Source: Rutidosis leptorrhynchoides
Taxonomy: Eukaryota > Streptophyta > Magnoliopsida > Asterales > Asteraceae
Reading direction: 5' to 3'
Length of the DNA: 64,000 nucleotides
Assembly (NCBI RefSeq): GCF_046630445.1
Contig: NC_092336.1
Location: 205,439,001 to 205,503,000 of the forward strand
The number at the start of each line of letters is the position of its first letter. The stretch's first letter is position 1. Position numbers and translations under genes: made by a program. Below are positions 12,336 to 27,579 of this stretch, piece after piece. The notes beneath the pieces were generated by a model that saw nothing but the letters and a program-made list of their open reading frames with translations, did not search any database and had not been told where the DNA came from.

Positions 12336-14925
12336 CTGAAATTATACTCACCCATAATCTACTTAACCCGTTTATTCTGTTATTCTATTTCTACTTCATC
12401 TTCACAAACAATTCGACCAGTAAATCAGATCAAATATCAACTTGTTAAATATTTAGATTTAGGACTAACCAAACGAAACATAAACATTGATTTGAAGTGG
12501 GTAGGATTTACAGAAAAGAAAAGAACAGAAAAAAATATAGCTGTGAACCCGTCAAGAACTAAATTCCATTTTTCGAATTTAAGAATGTTTTACCTCATAC
12601 TTACAACATAAAAGATGTTTTAAATCATTAATAGAAACTTTACAAATCGTCAATTTCTCCATAAACTCAAAAACGACTTCGAATTTTACCAATAACATAT
12701 CGTTTGACTTTTTGACATATAACTTTGACTCTAAAATTCAAGTTCGTTTTTAGAAATTGGAAAGTGAAACTTTCCAGATAGTTTGAACGATGGATTAATG
12801 ACATTACTGCATTTAAATATTTTTAAAATTGTTAAGAATTAGAAGGATTGAATATAATGAGCACGAACAGAGGACTGAAACTTCTTCTTCAGACTTTTCT
12901 GATAAATTCATCAATTAACTCTGATTAAATTGTATTGTGTGAATGGTAATGAAGAATGAAAATCATTTGAAGTGTTTAACAACTAGACTGATCATTTTAT
13001 GGGATGTCGATAGAATTTTCAATCAGACAAGAATAAGAAAGTGAAATATCAAAAAAAATAAATAAATATGAAATCGACTCCACACAGATTTTTGTTTTGT
13101 AATGTGATTAATTAGATTTGGAATCAATTTGTACCTGATTACAGACATTAATCAATTTATGAAAAAGTTTGATAGCTACGTTAAACAGAATTTCGATCCT
13201 TTTCTTTGATTATATATATATATATATATAATATAATTAATATTAGTAATTAATAAATATAATTATATAAATAATAATAATACTTTCAATATTATTAGTA
13301 ATAATAATATTAATATCAAATAATACTAGTAATATCCATAATGATGGTAAAAATAATAAAAATCATAATAATGATAATTTAAAATAATATTTAGTAATAA
13401 TAATAATCATAAAAATAACTAACATTATAATTTTTCTATTAATTATAATAATAATAATGATATAACAAACTAAATATAACAAATTTACAACTATATATAA
13501 TATTAAAATAATAGTATACTGATATTAATATTAATAATAATATTATTAATAATAATGAGAGTAATAATAATAATATTAATGTAACATTTATATTTTAATT
13601 TGTAATTACCTATCTTAATATTATGTATTATTAATTATAAATTATATGTATTTATTTATATATTTTAACAATATACATATGGTAATAGTTATGTATAGAA
13701 ATCATACATATTCAAACTACTATGTATAATTATGTTTTAAATATCCAGTTTTTATTACTTGGATAAATATATTAATTGTATATATTGAAACAAATAACAC
13801 AAAGTATAATATTATACATTTAATACATTGTTAACGTTGACAGATTATGTTCGAAATCATTTATATTCAGTATACTCTATATATTTAACATAACAAGTTT
13901 TAGTTATTTCAAATTATCTTTTATAATAACTAAATCATATACTAGTTCATTAATATATTTAATTTATTATATAAATTTTTACATATATAATTATTTATAT
14001 ATACATTTTTTGTTTATAATTAAAGGTTCGTGAATCGTCGAAAATAGTCACAGGGAAAATTAATATATGAAAACAGTTCAAAATTTTGAGACTCAACATT
14101 ATAGAATTTGCTTATTGTGTCGAAATCATATAAGAATTTAAGTTTAAATTTGGTCGGAAATTTTTGGGTCGTCACAACAAGTACGAAAACAAATATTCCA
14201 CGTGCGAGTTAGAACAAAAAAGCCTCAATTCAATTATCATTAGTTACACTTGCAGGGTGTAAACGTGAACTTATGTTATGTGATCACATGGGCTTGACGA
14301 GCCCTCATTCGGACTGTTCGCTACCGTTAGCGGTTGAAATATATTTTCGAGTATAGTGTATGTTCTAACACTACGTAACTGGGTATAAAACAGTTAAGTC
14401 TTGATAATTGGGTGCTCGTGATACAAACAACAACTTTTAGAATGCAAACGATTTAGATAATCAACTTTATACTTTCTTGTGGTTTAAAAACAACGTTTAC
14501 AAATACACCTATGATTTCACCAATGTTTTTCGTTGACAGTTTTCTATATGTTTCTCAGGTTCATACTTGGCTACTTGATACATGCTTCCGCACACTTTGA
14601 TTACTTCTTGGGGTCAAGCATACATGCATACGCTAATGATAGTACCTTTGGATTCAAACTTAAAGCATACATACTTACGCTATTTATAGCAACCGTGATT
14701 TTAAACTAATTATGTCGCAAGTTATTTCATTTATACTTTATAACTTTTGTAAACTTAAACTTGTTGTCGAACCGTTGGGTAAACTAAACTTTGTAAGTCT
14801 TGCACATTTCAAATGAATGTGACATAATTTTGATCAAACGCGTCTCATTTAGGGACTATGACCACGCAACGGGACCTAAGTTAACGACGCTGTCAATGAC
14901 GCTTTTGCCGGGTCGTTACAGTACA

Positions 14926-15032
14926 TATGGTTATGGATGTGTTTTGCCATAAAGTTGTACATAATGCTTCAAATATTGCATATATAGTCATGAGTGTGTT
15001 CTATCATAATGTTATACATAATACTTCATACT
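14926..15032. repeat. Degenerate ~57 bp tandem repeat, right half
   Basis: Continuation of the array cut by the solo LTR, with the rest of unit 3 followed by unit 4. The array is contiguous once the LTR and one copy of GTACA are removed, which supports the placement of the insertion. Confidence 0.6.
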
Positions 15033-15317
15033 TTATACAATGAACATGTTAATATTTTTATTAAATATAATTAATTATTTTAATTACATCATGAGGTGAG
15101 GGGCTTATAATTTTTTCTTTATTTTTGAATTTTTTTAAGAATGGATAATCCTTATTCATGACATGATTATTTTAGAGATTTATATGATACTATAGATAGA
15201 TACACGACAATATGCGTAGATTTTCCACGTTCATGATGTTGATAGAATATCTATAAAGGTAATTAAAGATATTAATGAATAATATAAATGTATGAAATTG
15301 ATAAGCTTCTAAACAAA

Positions 15318-15320
<3 letters not shown>

Positions 15321-15376
<56 letters not shown>
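15321..15376. repeat. (TA)n microsatellite
   Basis: Pure TA tract abutting the left end of foldback copy 2. Confidence 0.95.
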
Positions 15377-17013
<1,637 letters not shown>

Positions 17014-17412
17014 TGTAAAAAATCCGATCACTCGCCGAGTAATCCTTGATTAATCAATTTTAAGAGCAATGCGTTCCGATTTTCCAAAATCCATATAATT
17101 AATTGGTCAACGTCAATTAATGAGTCAAAATCGATTTTGGTAATCAAATTCGGTCAAAGTCGAGATTGATCAACATTTTAACATGAATTTAAATTAGAAA
17201 TTTATAGTTTTTAAATAAAATGAACAAATTTAGACAATTATATTAAAGTTTATGTTTATGTTTATGATTTTCTTCTATATTTACACATATAATTTTTGAA
17301 ATTTAATATTTAATGTATAAAGTACAATCCGATTAATCCCCGAATTACCGATTAATCATTTCAAAGTCCTGATCGATTAATCCTAGAATAGCGAATTTTG
17401 AAACCTTGTATG
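17014..17412. repeat. Repeat with CGATTAATCC-type words
   Basis: Variants of CCGATCACTCGCCGAGTAATCC occur at the left, and CCGATTAATCCCCGAATTACC and GATCGATTAATCC at the right, around an AT-rich middle. The word structure suggests a short non-autonomous DNA transposon, but I could not fix the ends or a target duplication. Confidence 0.35.
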
Positions 17413-19129
17413 TATCTGATTGCTTTATTTTTTAGGGTTTGTTATCGTTAGGTTATTACATTAGGGGGTTGGTAAAAGAAACAGAGACCTCCGTTATTTA
17501 TGTTATTTGGTTATATCGTTTTAGAGTTACTCTTTTTTTCTATGGCATAAATTATCAGAAGCTTTATGCCATACATTAATCGTAATCATGGTGTCCAATC
17601 GCTTAATCTAACGGTTGATTTATATGACAACCCGGAAATTTCCGACTAAATTTAAACCTAATTCTTATATGATTTCATTTAACCTCAACTAATTCCGTCG
17701 ATTCACGAACCATTATTTGTAAATAATTATGTAATAATATTAAATTGTTATATTAATATTATTATTATCACTCATCATTATCATGTACAAGTATTATTAT
17801 TACAATTATTACTAATGTTATTATTATTAATAATTATTAATAACATTAATATTATTAGTATTATCACTTTCACTAAATGTGATAAGATTATTATAAATAT
17901 CATTAAAATTATTAAAATTATTATAAATATCATTATTGATAAATTAATACAACTTATTATTAATAATATTGTTATGATTATCAACATTATTATTAATAAT
18001 TATCATTAACCTTGTTATTAATATTATTATTATAAGTATTATCATTATTATTATGATCTTTATCTATTATTATTATTATTAAAAAATATTATTATTAATA
18101 TTATTGTAAAATATCATTATTCTTACTATCTACAGTATTATTATTTTTATTAATAATATTAGAAGTATTATTATTATTAATATAATAATTATTATTATTA
18201 TTAGTATTATATTTATTTATAAAAAAATAAAATAAATGTACAGACAAATACCTAAAATTGGGTCTGTTTTTATTTTTATTGAATCATGATTTCCAAATCT
18301 GCTTTTACTATTTTAATTAAATCGTATCTGATCCTCATAGTTCTTTTATATATTTATCTATATCTTTTATATAAATCGTATCTATTTTTAATTTTTTTAT
18401 AAACCATCATTGAATTTCATATCTGCTTTATATTTTTAATTCGAATGCTGGTCCCTATCGACTTTAATTAAGATATAAAAACAAAGTATTGTTAGTTGAT
18501 CATATAAATCCTACTGCATTTGTTGAATTAAAACAGAAAATAAATAAATAAATAAATAAATAAACGGTACCCTGTTCTTGACTTAATTTACCAAAACCCT
18601 GAATCTGAATCATTTTTCAAAATCTATAAATGCAGCCTTGTTAGGAATCGTTTACTCAAACTATCTACAAAGTTTCAGTTCTTAATTCTCAAAATCAAAG
18701 TCAAATTTTAGAGTCAAAGTTTAATTTTTAAAAAAGTCAAATGAGTGTTCATCGAGAAATTCGGATTCGTTGTGATGTTTCAAGTTAAATTGATGAATCC
18801 ATTAGTTTCTTGGAATCATTTACAAACTTTTTCATATAGGAATCATTACCTAAAATGTTTTTAAAATCAAAATCAATGATTAAGTTTTTTTTCAAAAACA
18901 GCGAGCTCAATTTTAAATTTTATTTTTTTCCTTCACTGATTAATTCAATAAATCTATAACGAGTTGTTTCTGTTCCAATACGAATTCTAAAACCAAATTT
19001 CAAATGGTTGTATTGGTGAATTAAAGTGTCTGTTCGATCTAAATATGAAGAAGAAGATGAAAAACTGAAACAGAAAGATACAAGTTAAATAAAATTGGGT
19101 TATAAAATAAAAGAGAAAAATAGCAGCAG

Positions 19130-19185
19130 TGTGATGGTTTTGGTTATTGATGGGTTAGCAAGAGGTCATGGATTCGAGCTCCGTC
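19130..19185 (+). promoter_or_regulatory. tRNA-like module in LTR copy D
   Basis: A B-box-like GGATTCGAGCTCC (about 19170-19182) follows GGTTATTGATGGGTTAG and is followed within 50 bp by the (ATT)n tract. The order (tRNA-like head, short T-rich stretch, ATT tail) matches copies A, B and C in reverse orientation. Confidence 0.45.
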
Positions 19186-19230
19186 TTGGGCAATTTTTTT
19201 AGAAAAAGCTTTCTAAGGTAGTTCAATTTC

Positions 19231-19475
<245 letters not shown>

Positions 19476-19787
19476 TTATTACTACTAACATCATTATAAG
19501 TATTATTATTAGTATCATTAAGATTATTAGTATTATTATTAAAACTATCATTATTATCATTTTAAATATTATTATCATTATTATAATTATGATTATTATT
19601 ATTATGAACATAACACAATTTATTAATATTAGTATTAGTATCATTTTATAATTAATAATACTATTATTATCCTTTTAAACATAAGTATAATTATTATTAT
19701 TAGTATTGTTATTATTAGAATTATTATCGTTATTATCATTTTTACAAAAAGTAACATTTTGCTATCATCAAAACTATATTATTATTA

Positions 19788-19794
19788 TTATTAC

Positions 19795-19885
<91 letters not shown>

Positions 19886-19886
19886 T
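19788..19886. repeat. (ATT)n microsatellite
   Basis: Second ATT tract of LTR copy D. Confidence 0.92.
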
Positions 19887-20010
19887 CTAAAACCTTATTA
19901 TGACTACTATCATTTTTACTACTAGTATTATTATTGTTATTACAAAATAATACAACTCTTTATTCATTAATATTATTAAAGTCATTTTATCAAACAAATA
20001 CTTATACATA

Positions 20011-20012
<2 letters not shown>

Positions 20013-20103
<91 letters not shown>
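20013..20103. repeat. (TA)n microsatellite
   Basis: TA tract of about 90 bp in LTR copy D. Equivalent TA tracts occur in copies B and C. Confidence 0.95.
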
Positions 20104-20109
<6 letters not shown>

Positions 20110-20308
20110 TATAACAAGTGAAATAATATATATAAACTTATTCGATTAAAAGTATATGTGTTAATATATATACTTGATATAGGTTCGTGAATCCGAGGAC
20201 AACTCTGCACTTGTTCAGTGACATCATACACATATTTACTACGAAATACGAAATACAGTATCGTGAGTTTTCATAGCTCCCCTTTTATATATATTTTTAG
20301 GCTGAGAA

Positions 20309-21652
20309 TGTAACGACTCTGGATTTTCCAACTTATATTAATAATATTTATTATTAATACTTGCGCTTTAATAAATGTATGCTTATACATTTTACTTGTT
20401 ACCGTATTTGACTTTTCATGTCCCGACTTGTCTTTTCGATACATGCTTTTCATGAATAATATTTTGAATATTATTTACGTTCATAATTAATTGTTATTAA
20501 TTATTTCTAATTAACTAATGTAAGTAGTTAATTACTTGGGCATTCTACTAATTTGTTGCTTACTTATACTTGGGCTTATATTAATGGACTTGGACTATCA
20601 AGCCCAACCTACATCACTTAATGGACAACTTAATGAGCCCATCTTTATGCTAATGATACATTAAGCTAAACAAGGATTAATTAAGTTAAGTGAGGATACA
20701 AATGTTTCAAGCATGCATGATCACTTTCCCATGCATTTAACTTTATACCTCTTCCTAGCATGCACCATCTTCCCACACATGAAAGAGCAAGTTGACCACC
20801 CCTTTTTGGAGCTCCAAATCGTCGGCATTAGGGGCTAGGGGAGTGAGCTCCATTTCTTTTTTTTGCTACTTATTTGCTAGTTTACACTTCATTTTTCACA
20901 CATCATTCTTACACTACTTTCACTCTTTCTTTTTCTCTCTAAATTGTAAGTAACAACTTTATTTTTCTTTCTTCTTTTTCCTTTAAAAATACCAAGTATC
21001 ATCATCAATTTACTAGTTTGTTGTTTGTTGTTAAAGATCAAACTTTCTAGTTGTATCTTCATGGATCTTGCTTCTTCCATCCTTTGCTTTGATGAAGAAC
21101 CAAGAACAAGGATCTAAGCTTGTTAACTTATGGTTCTACACTTGAGATATTATAAAGATCTAAAGTTCATAAGCTTTAAGATCTTACTTGTGTTCATGTT
21201 TTGTAAACTCAAGGTTTATTTTCTTAAGGTCCAAGCTTTGGCTTGAATCTTCTTATGTATGAAATAAACATGAACTTGTTACTTGTACTTAGTTTATTTC
21301 TTCATCTTTTCTTTCTTTTAAATTCATGATTTATATATGTTGGTCAAGTATTACTAGTTAAACTTGATCTCATTTTTCTTGAAACTAAAGTTAAACTTTG
21401 TAAGTTCAAGAACATGGAAGTTAAACTTTCTAGTTATAACTTCATACACTTATGTTGGATCTAAGTTTCTATAGGTTATGGTCTTCCAATTTTGTCTAAA
21501 ACAAAAGCTTATAAGCTTATATACATTCTACAAGACTAAAATCTAAGTTTCATAACTTATGGTTTTATTAAAGTAAAGATCCAAGTTCTATAACTTAGGG
21601 TTTAACTTAAGAACACTAGATCTAGACTTTCTAGTCTAGGATCTTTAAGATC
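20309..21652 (+). repeat. Tekay 5' LTR, first part
   Basis: It begins TGTAACGACTCTGGATTTTCC and is nearly identical to the 3' LTR at 41847-42842 for about 1 kb. It ends at the AGATC target duplication (21648-21652) of the nested element. Confidence 0.92.
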
Positions 21653-23388
21653 TGTAGAGACCCGTCCTAATCCATCCGGACGAAGTCCATATCGATTATA
21701 AACGATTCACAACAGTTGATTACATCGCGAGGTACTTGACCTCTATATGATACATTTTACAAACATTGCATTCGTTTTTGAAAAGACAATCTTTCATTAC
21801 AACGAAAGTTGACGGCATGCATACCATTTTATAATATATCTAACTATAATTGATTTAATAATAATCTTGATGATCTCAACGACTCGAATGCAACGTCTTT
21901 TGAAATATGGCATGAATGAGTCCAAGTAATATCTTTAAATGAGCAATTACACAACGGAAGATTTCTTTCGTACCTGAGAATAAACATGCTTTCAAGTGTC
22001 AACCAAAAGGTTGGTGAGTTCATTAGTTTACATAAATAATCATTTCCATCATTTTAATAGACCACAAGAATTTCATTTCCATTTCTCATAAATATACGTC
22101 CCATACATAGAGACAAAAATCATTCATATGGTGAACACCTGGTAACCGACATTCACAATATGCATATAAGAATATCCCCATCATTCCGGGATCCTCCTTC
22201 GGACATGATATAAATTTCGAAGTACTAAAGCATCCGGTACTTTGGATGGGGCTTGTTGGGCCCGATAGATCTATCTTTAGAGTTCGCGTCAATTAGGGTG
22301 TCTGTTCCCTAATTCTTAGATTACCAGACTTAATACAAAGGGGCATATTCGATTTCGATCATTCAACCATATAATGTAGTTTCAATTAATTGTGTCTATT
22401 TCGTAAAACAGTTATAAAAACAGCGCATGTATTCTCAGTCCCAAAAATATATATTGCAAAAGCATTTAAAAAGGGAGTAATGGAACTCACGCATATAATT
22501 ATTGTAAAACAGTTACTAAATCATTTGCATGTATTCTCAGCCCAAAAATGTAATGAGTAAAAAGGGAGCAAATGAAACTCACGCATATAAATATTTCAAA
22601 AACAGTTATTTAAACATTGCATGTATTCTCAGCCCAAAAAATGTAATGAGTAAAAAGAGAGCAAATGAAACTCACCATACTGTATTTTGTAGTAAAAATA
22701 CATATTACGACATTAAACAATGCAGAGTTGGCCTCGGATTCACGAACCTATAACATTTGTGTATTCATTAATATATAATCGTAATAAATATATATATTAT
22801 TATTAGTGATATAATTTTTATATTAATAGACTATATATCTTATTAAGTATATTTATTTTATATATTTTAATAAATAAGATATTAATATAGTTTTATGATG
22901 TGTACTAAGTATATTGTTATCTGGATATCATTTGTTAGTTATCTTTATGAAAATATTAAAGTAAGAGTAATAATACTATTAAATTTGATAATAATAATAA
23001 TTATGATAATTTTATATAAATTGATAATTTTAATGATACTTTTAATATTAATAATAATGATACTTCTAGTATTAATGATAACGGTAATAATACTGATGTT
23101 AATAATAACTATAATAATAATAATAAAACTTATAATAATAATAGAAATCTTATTGATAATGATATTATTAATAATCATACTAATGAAATAATATTACTTA
23201 TAATGATATTAATATTAGTAATAACAATAATCACAATAATAATCGTAATTGTAACTAGATTTATGATAATAATAATTATAATAAAGGGTAACTAATACTT
23301 TGTATTAGTAACAATAATAATAATAATAATAACAAATGTTCGTAATGGTTAATAATAATAATACTAATAACGATTATAATTCTAATAC

Positions 23389-23392
<4 letters not shown>

Positions 23393-23471
<79 letters not shown>

Positions 23472-23475
23472 CATA
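23393..23475. repeat. (TAA)n microsatellite
   Basis: TAA run in LTR copy B, followed by CATAAT units. Copy C has a longer version of the same tract (31768-31895). Confidence 0.9.
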
Positions 23476-23544
23476 ATCATAATAACAATAATGATAATAA
23501 TAATTTGATATAGAAAACTACCTTTAAGAAGCCCTTAAGAAAAA

Positions 23545-23620
23545 AAGATGGCGCGATCAGGACTCGAACCCAAGACCACTCGCTCACACACCATGTCCCT
23601 AACCCACTGAACTGACCACG
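23545..23620 (-). promoter_or_regulatory. tRNA-like Pol III module in LTR copy B
   Basis: On the minus strand an A-box-like segment CAGTTCAGTGGGTTAG (reverse of about 23599-23615) is followed 28 nt later by a perfect B-box GGTTCGAGTCC (reverse of 23560-23570). Then come a T-rich stretch and the (ATT)n tract. It does not fold as a whole tRNA in my reading, so it is a tRNA-derived SINE head or Pol III promoter fixed in the LTR. It has the same orientation as the element. Confidence 0.6.
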
Positions 23621-24726
23621 TCTTTCTGATTTGAATATATACTCAGATTATATAACTCGTCTTTTTCTGATTAAAATTCTTCTCTTCTTCTCAGATTGAT
23701 TAATCAACCAGAAAGAAAATCCCACACTCAATCAAATATTCAATATTTTTTTAAAATAAGGTTTGAATTTAAGTTGTAATACATCTGCAACAAATATTGG
23801 TTCGTTTAAAAAAATAAAAGAAACCTACTGTATCATTCACGATGAACATTCCAAATCCAAAACTCAAAATTTAATTTCTAGTTTGTTTGAGATAAAACTT
23901 ATAACATGAAAAGGTTTGCACTTCCTTCCTAGAAACTAACTGAATCATCAATTTGACTTAAAACATAAAATCAAACTTGAATTTTCATCAAGAACAGATT
24001 TGTTGACTTTTTAAGAATTATGTTTGACTCCAAAATTTGGATTCGTTATAAACAAGTGGGGTTTGTAACTTTCCAGATAGTTTAAGAATATAGTTTACAA
24101 CAAATATGCAATTCTACTTTTTGTAATTCATCTATTATTCAGGCTTTTGAAAATTGGAACCAAAACAGAGAAAAAAAAACTGGGTTCTTCAAAATACATT
24201 TTGATTTATGTTGTTTTCAATCGATTGCATTAGCAGTGTGTTATATAGATGTTTACAGATATAATTACAATTAAAGTAACTTGTTTGATAGTGTAATTGA
24301 CTCGACACCATTTTTAATCAGAATCAGGAACAATAAAAAAATTAAAAGTATTATATGACTTGTAACAGATTTTAACTTATCTGATGAAAATTGAATTTTA
24401 TATGCTGGATTGGATTAAGACTGGTAACAAATTAGGGATAAAAACAAGGGATTAAAACAGTTGGATCGTGACATTAAACAAAGAATTTGATTCTGTAATA
24501 TCATTCCTAATTTAAATTTAATTTTAATAATTAGTAAATGTAAAAAAAATAAAACAGATATCTAAATTCAACAATCTGGTACGTTTGCTACAGGTTAGGA
24601 ACTGAATTTAGTGATATAATACTAATTTTAGGATCTTAAGAGTATAATTGTATAATACATATTTTTATATAATTATATATTTATTTATTAGTATTTATAC
24701 ATTTTTATCTATTTATATATATTTAG

Positions 24727-24865
<139 letters not shown>

Positions 24866-25511
24866 TTTATATATTTGTTTATACATTTGATTATGTATGT
24901 ATATAATTTGTAAACTTTAGTATTAGTAATGTTGATAATGTTATTAGTATTAAAATAATAAAATTATTAATAATAAAAATATCGATATTCTAATAATAAT
25001 ACAACAATTATATAATAATAATTCTAAATAATAATATTATCAAATAACATAATATAATACTGATATGATAATATTAAGAATGGAAGTTTAAAATAAAAGA
25101 TAAGTTTAAATATTAATAATAAAAATATGACAATTTGCATAAATCAAATTTCATATTTATATCATAATACCATTAATACTAATAGTAATATTAATATTTA
25201 TCTTAATAATAATAATAATATTAATAACTATATTTTAACTTATATTATATATTATTAATTATGTAATATCATACAATAGATTATATAGTATCTTTGATTG
25301 AATAAATATTATTTATATATTATAATATATTAATAATTATTAGTAGAAATCATATATAGATTCATAATAATATCATATATATCTATATATATATTTATAC
25401 ATAAATTATCTTAATAGTAATTTAATTATTATAATTATTATTTTATATTTTTAATTCCAATTAATTAAGTGTACTTTGTCAATTTTAATATTATCTATAC
25501 ACTTATAATTA

Positions 25512-25514
<3 letters not shown>

Positions 25515-25556
<42 letters not shown>
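25515..25556. repeat. (TA)n microsatellite
   Basis: TA tract near the outer end of LTR copy B, longer in copy C (33979-34030). Confidence 0.92.
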
Positions 25557-25561
<5 letters not shown>

Positions 25562-25740
25562 TAGTTACATAATTATTTATTCATAATTTTCGTGAATTGT
25601 CGAGCACGGTCAAAGGGTAATTGATTTCATATATATAGTTTCAAATCTTTTGAGACTTCAACATTACAGACTTTGCTTATCGTGTCGAAATCATATAGAG
25701 ATCAGGTTTAAATTTGGTCGGAAATTTCCGGGTCGTCACA

Positions 25741-25785
25741 GTACCTACCCGTTAAAGAAATTTCGTCCCGAAATTTGAGTGAGGT
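25741..25785 (-). other. Polypurine tract region of the LARD-like element
   Basis: Read on the minus strand, TTTCGGGACGAAATTTCTTTAACGGGTAGGTAC directly precedes the TGTGACG start of the 3' LTR (two segments shown as one motif: TTTCGGGACGAAATTTC and ACGGGTAGGTAC). The Tekay element has the same arrangement (TTTCGGGACGAAATTTTC and AATAGGTGGGTAA at 41815-41846), showing close kinship of the two elements. Confidence 0.75.
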
Positions 25786-27120
25786 GGTCATGGCTAACAA
25801 TAAAAATGTTTTCATGACGCATATGAGTTGATAAATAGAGTTTTATCATTATTGAGAATTACAGATAAAACAATTCGATTATTCGAAGTGTATGAGTGAA
25901 GTTATCACAAAATAGTGAACTAAGGAAAATAAGTTTCGTCATAACTTTTGATGTAGTCATGGTTGAATTTAGAAAATAAGATGCATCTTAACTTCTGACG
26001 TTGTCCTGGTTTGAATTCCGGAATTCAAGGGATTTAAAGAAAATCTTCGAAATCTATAAGATCTGACCCTTCGGTAAATAAGGAGATTAAGATCTTTATA
26101 ATTAAATACGGTGATCTGCCTCGATTACTCGGTCTGATATTTCCATTATAAATTAAACTTCTTCCGTTCCATTATTCTCACCATTCCTATACTTTCTTTT
26201 TTAGTTCATACATCCAAAAGATTGTGAAAATGCTTAATCCAGTTCTGATTCTTGTTCTTATCCTCACTATCGCAACAATCCTTCTCCTTTTCCAATTACC
26301 ACAGGAGGAATCTATTTTCTTCTACTTCGCCCTTGGGGTTATAATGTTTTTTTAATTCTCCCGTATCTTTATGTTGCGATAAACATTGATATACACGGTT
26401 TGTAATTTATGTGTTGTTATCGAGCTTTATATTCCCCTTTATGTTTTGAAATCCCTGCTTCCATTTTCTATAATCATTGTCATCCACAGTTAATGTTCTC
26501 TCCTATTTTGCTGCGATTTATACTCCAATTTTCTATTTCTTTTGGAGCTTTGTCCCTTCGTTTCTTCTTTTTATGATTGGACATCTCTGGTGATGGTCCA
26601 GAATTCGTAGATATGGAGTTTTGAATGAATTTAATGTTTTAAACAAGAAATAACATTATAGCACGATTTGATTTATCAAATTACCAGAATCACTGAGAAT
26701 AGAACTATCAAGAATATATTTTCTTGATATGTTCAGAAGTTAATCAAAATGAAAGAGTTATGTAACATGACACATGATGACGTTATAATCTGTGAATCAT
26801 CATGTTCCATTTAGAAACTCAGCATGACTTACTGTAATATAATCACGTTGATCAAGTGTCATTATATTCTACTATCTCATGCATCAGTTCCCAACATTAC
26901 TTCAATAACATTCATATTTTAAGCTCGAAAGTTTACAGAATATAGAAACTAACAGTTTCTATATGATGTAACACTGATAGCACGAAGAGATTAATGATTT
27001 CAGATAAGAATAGTTATGAAAATATCTTCAGAAATATGGAGGATATTTATAATGAAAGATACGATGATATCTTGGAATATCTAAGATCAGAGGATGATGA
27101 AGAAGGTTTATCCGTAAGGG
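25786..27120 (-). other. Non-coding interior of the LARD-like element, 3' part
   Basis: No retroviral domain could be read on either strand. On the plus strand a 41-codon frame (26230-26355) encodes two hydrophobic stretches, but its short length and opposite orientation make it weak. The remainder is AT-rich without recognisable similarity. Confidence 0.5.
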
Positions 27121-27135
27121 TTTAGATTTGGAAGC

Positions 27136-27362
27136 AAGGTATTCGCTAAAGATTTCATCAGAAACAGAATCATTTGGATTCTTTGAAGTCAAACTTATTC
27201 TTTGTGATTTGTCCACGGCTTCCTTCATAGTTTCGCATAATCCGTTTTTCCAGCTCCAACTTTTCTGAGCTTTTCCAACATACTATTCCTTATTATCAAA
27301 CTTCTGGCTGTTAAGATCGTTTACAATTTTTACTGCTTCATTCAGCTTTTTCAACATTCCGA
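27136..27362 (-). pseudogene. Degenerate fragment of a poly(A)-binding protein gene
   Basis: Minus-strand translation gives NEAVKIVNDLNSQKFDNKE, a stop, YVGKAQK, and then MKEAVDKSQ and NPNDSVSDEIFSEY. This matches the end of the third RRM, the linker and the start of the fourth RRM of plant cytoplasmic PABPs, which carry AV..LN..KFDDKEWYVGKAQKK, then EQ..KEAADK, then KNLDDSVSDEKLKE-type sequence. The stop replaces the conserved Trp (TGG to TAG). There is also a frame break just upstream near 27335, and similarity fades after SEY. It is a captured host gene fragment inside the LARD-like element, non-functional as protein. No introns or other PABP domains were recognised nearby. Confidence 0.75.
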
Positions 27363-27579
27363 GTATTGATTTGTAGACTGAGTGCTTTTCAGAATTTCAT
27401 AATGAAAGATCATAATTCTAAGAGATAAACGTTATACATATAACTGTTGATGTAGATATGCTGTGAGTTTTCAAAGTACTGATTGCTAATTCCCGGTAAT
27501 TGGTATGGCAGTTCTTGTTACAAGATGCGGATGAGTACATGATGAGACTTCAATAGATAAATATAGTGATTTGTCGGAG

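Larger units (their letters stand above)
10115..14176 (-). mobile_element. Solo LTR of the large non-autonomous family (copy A)
   Basis: This 4062 bp sequence is related along its length to the LTRs at 21653-25740 and 30021-34222 and lies in the same orientation. It begins TGAAAGGACCCGTCC and ends GGGTCGTCACA on the plus strand, with target duplication ACAAG (10110-10114 and 14177-14181). No internal region is present. It is more diverged than the two LTRs of the intact element and so is older. It carries (TAA)n tracts, and a ~100 bp segment near 12042-12242 is duplicated in tandem (both copies end in GAAACTACCTCAACAGC). Confidence 0.88.
8393..14920 (+). mobile_element. Solo LTR of a Ty3/gypsy-type element, split by another solo LTR
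   Basis: It begins TGTAACATCCCGCC and ends GGGTCGTTACA, with a 5 bp target duplication GTACA on both sides (8388-8392 and 14921-14925). Removing the inner insertion (10115-14176 plus its duplicated 5 bp) leaves about 2.46 kb. It has no primer binding site, gag or pol, so it is a solo LTR left after recombination between the two LTRs. The inner part holds four TGCG(C/T)GGTGCGCA-like quasi-palindromes at 9495-9579. Confidence 0.85.

Noticed and set aside
22086..22292. 68-codon frame conserved between 22086-22292 and 30454-30660
   Set aside because: Conserved only because both lie in the two LTRs of one element; no relationship to a known protein.
23545..23620. A functional tRNA gene
   Set aside because: A- and B-box are present but I could not build acceptor and anticodon stems; it is better described as a tRNA-derived module.
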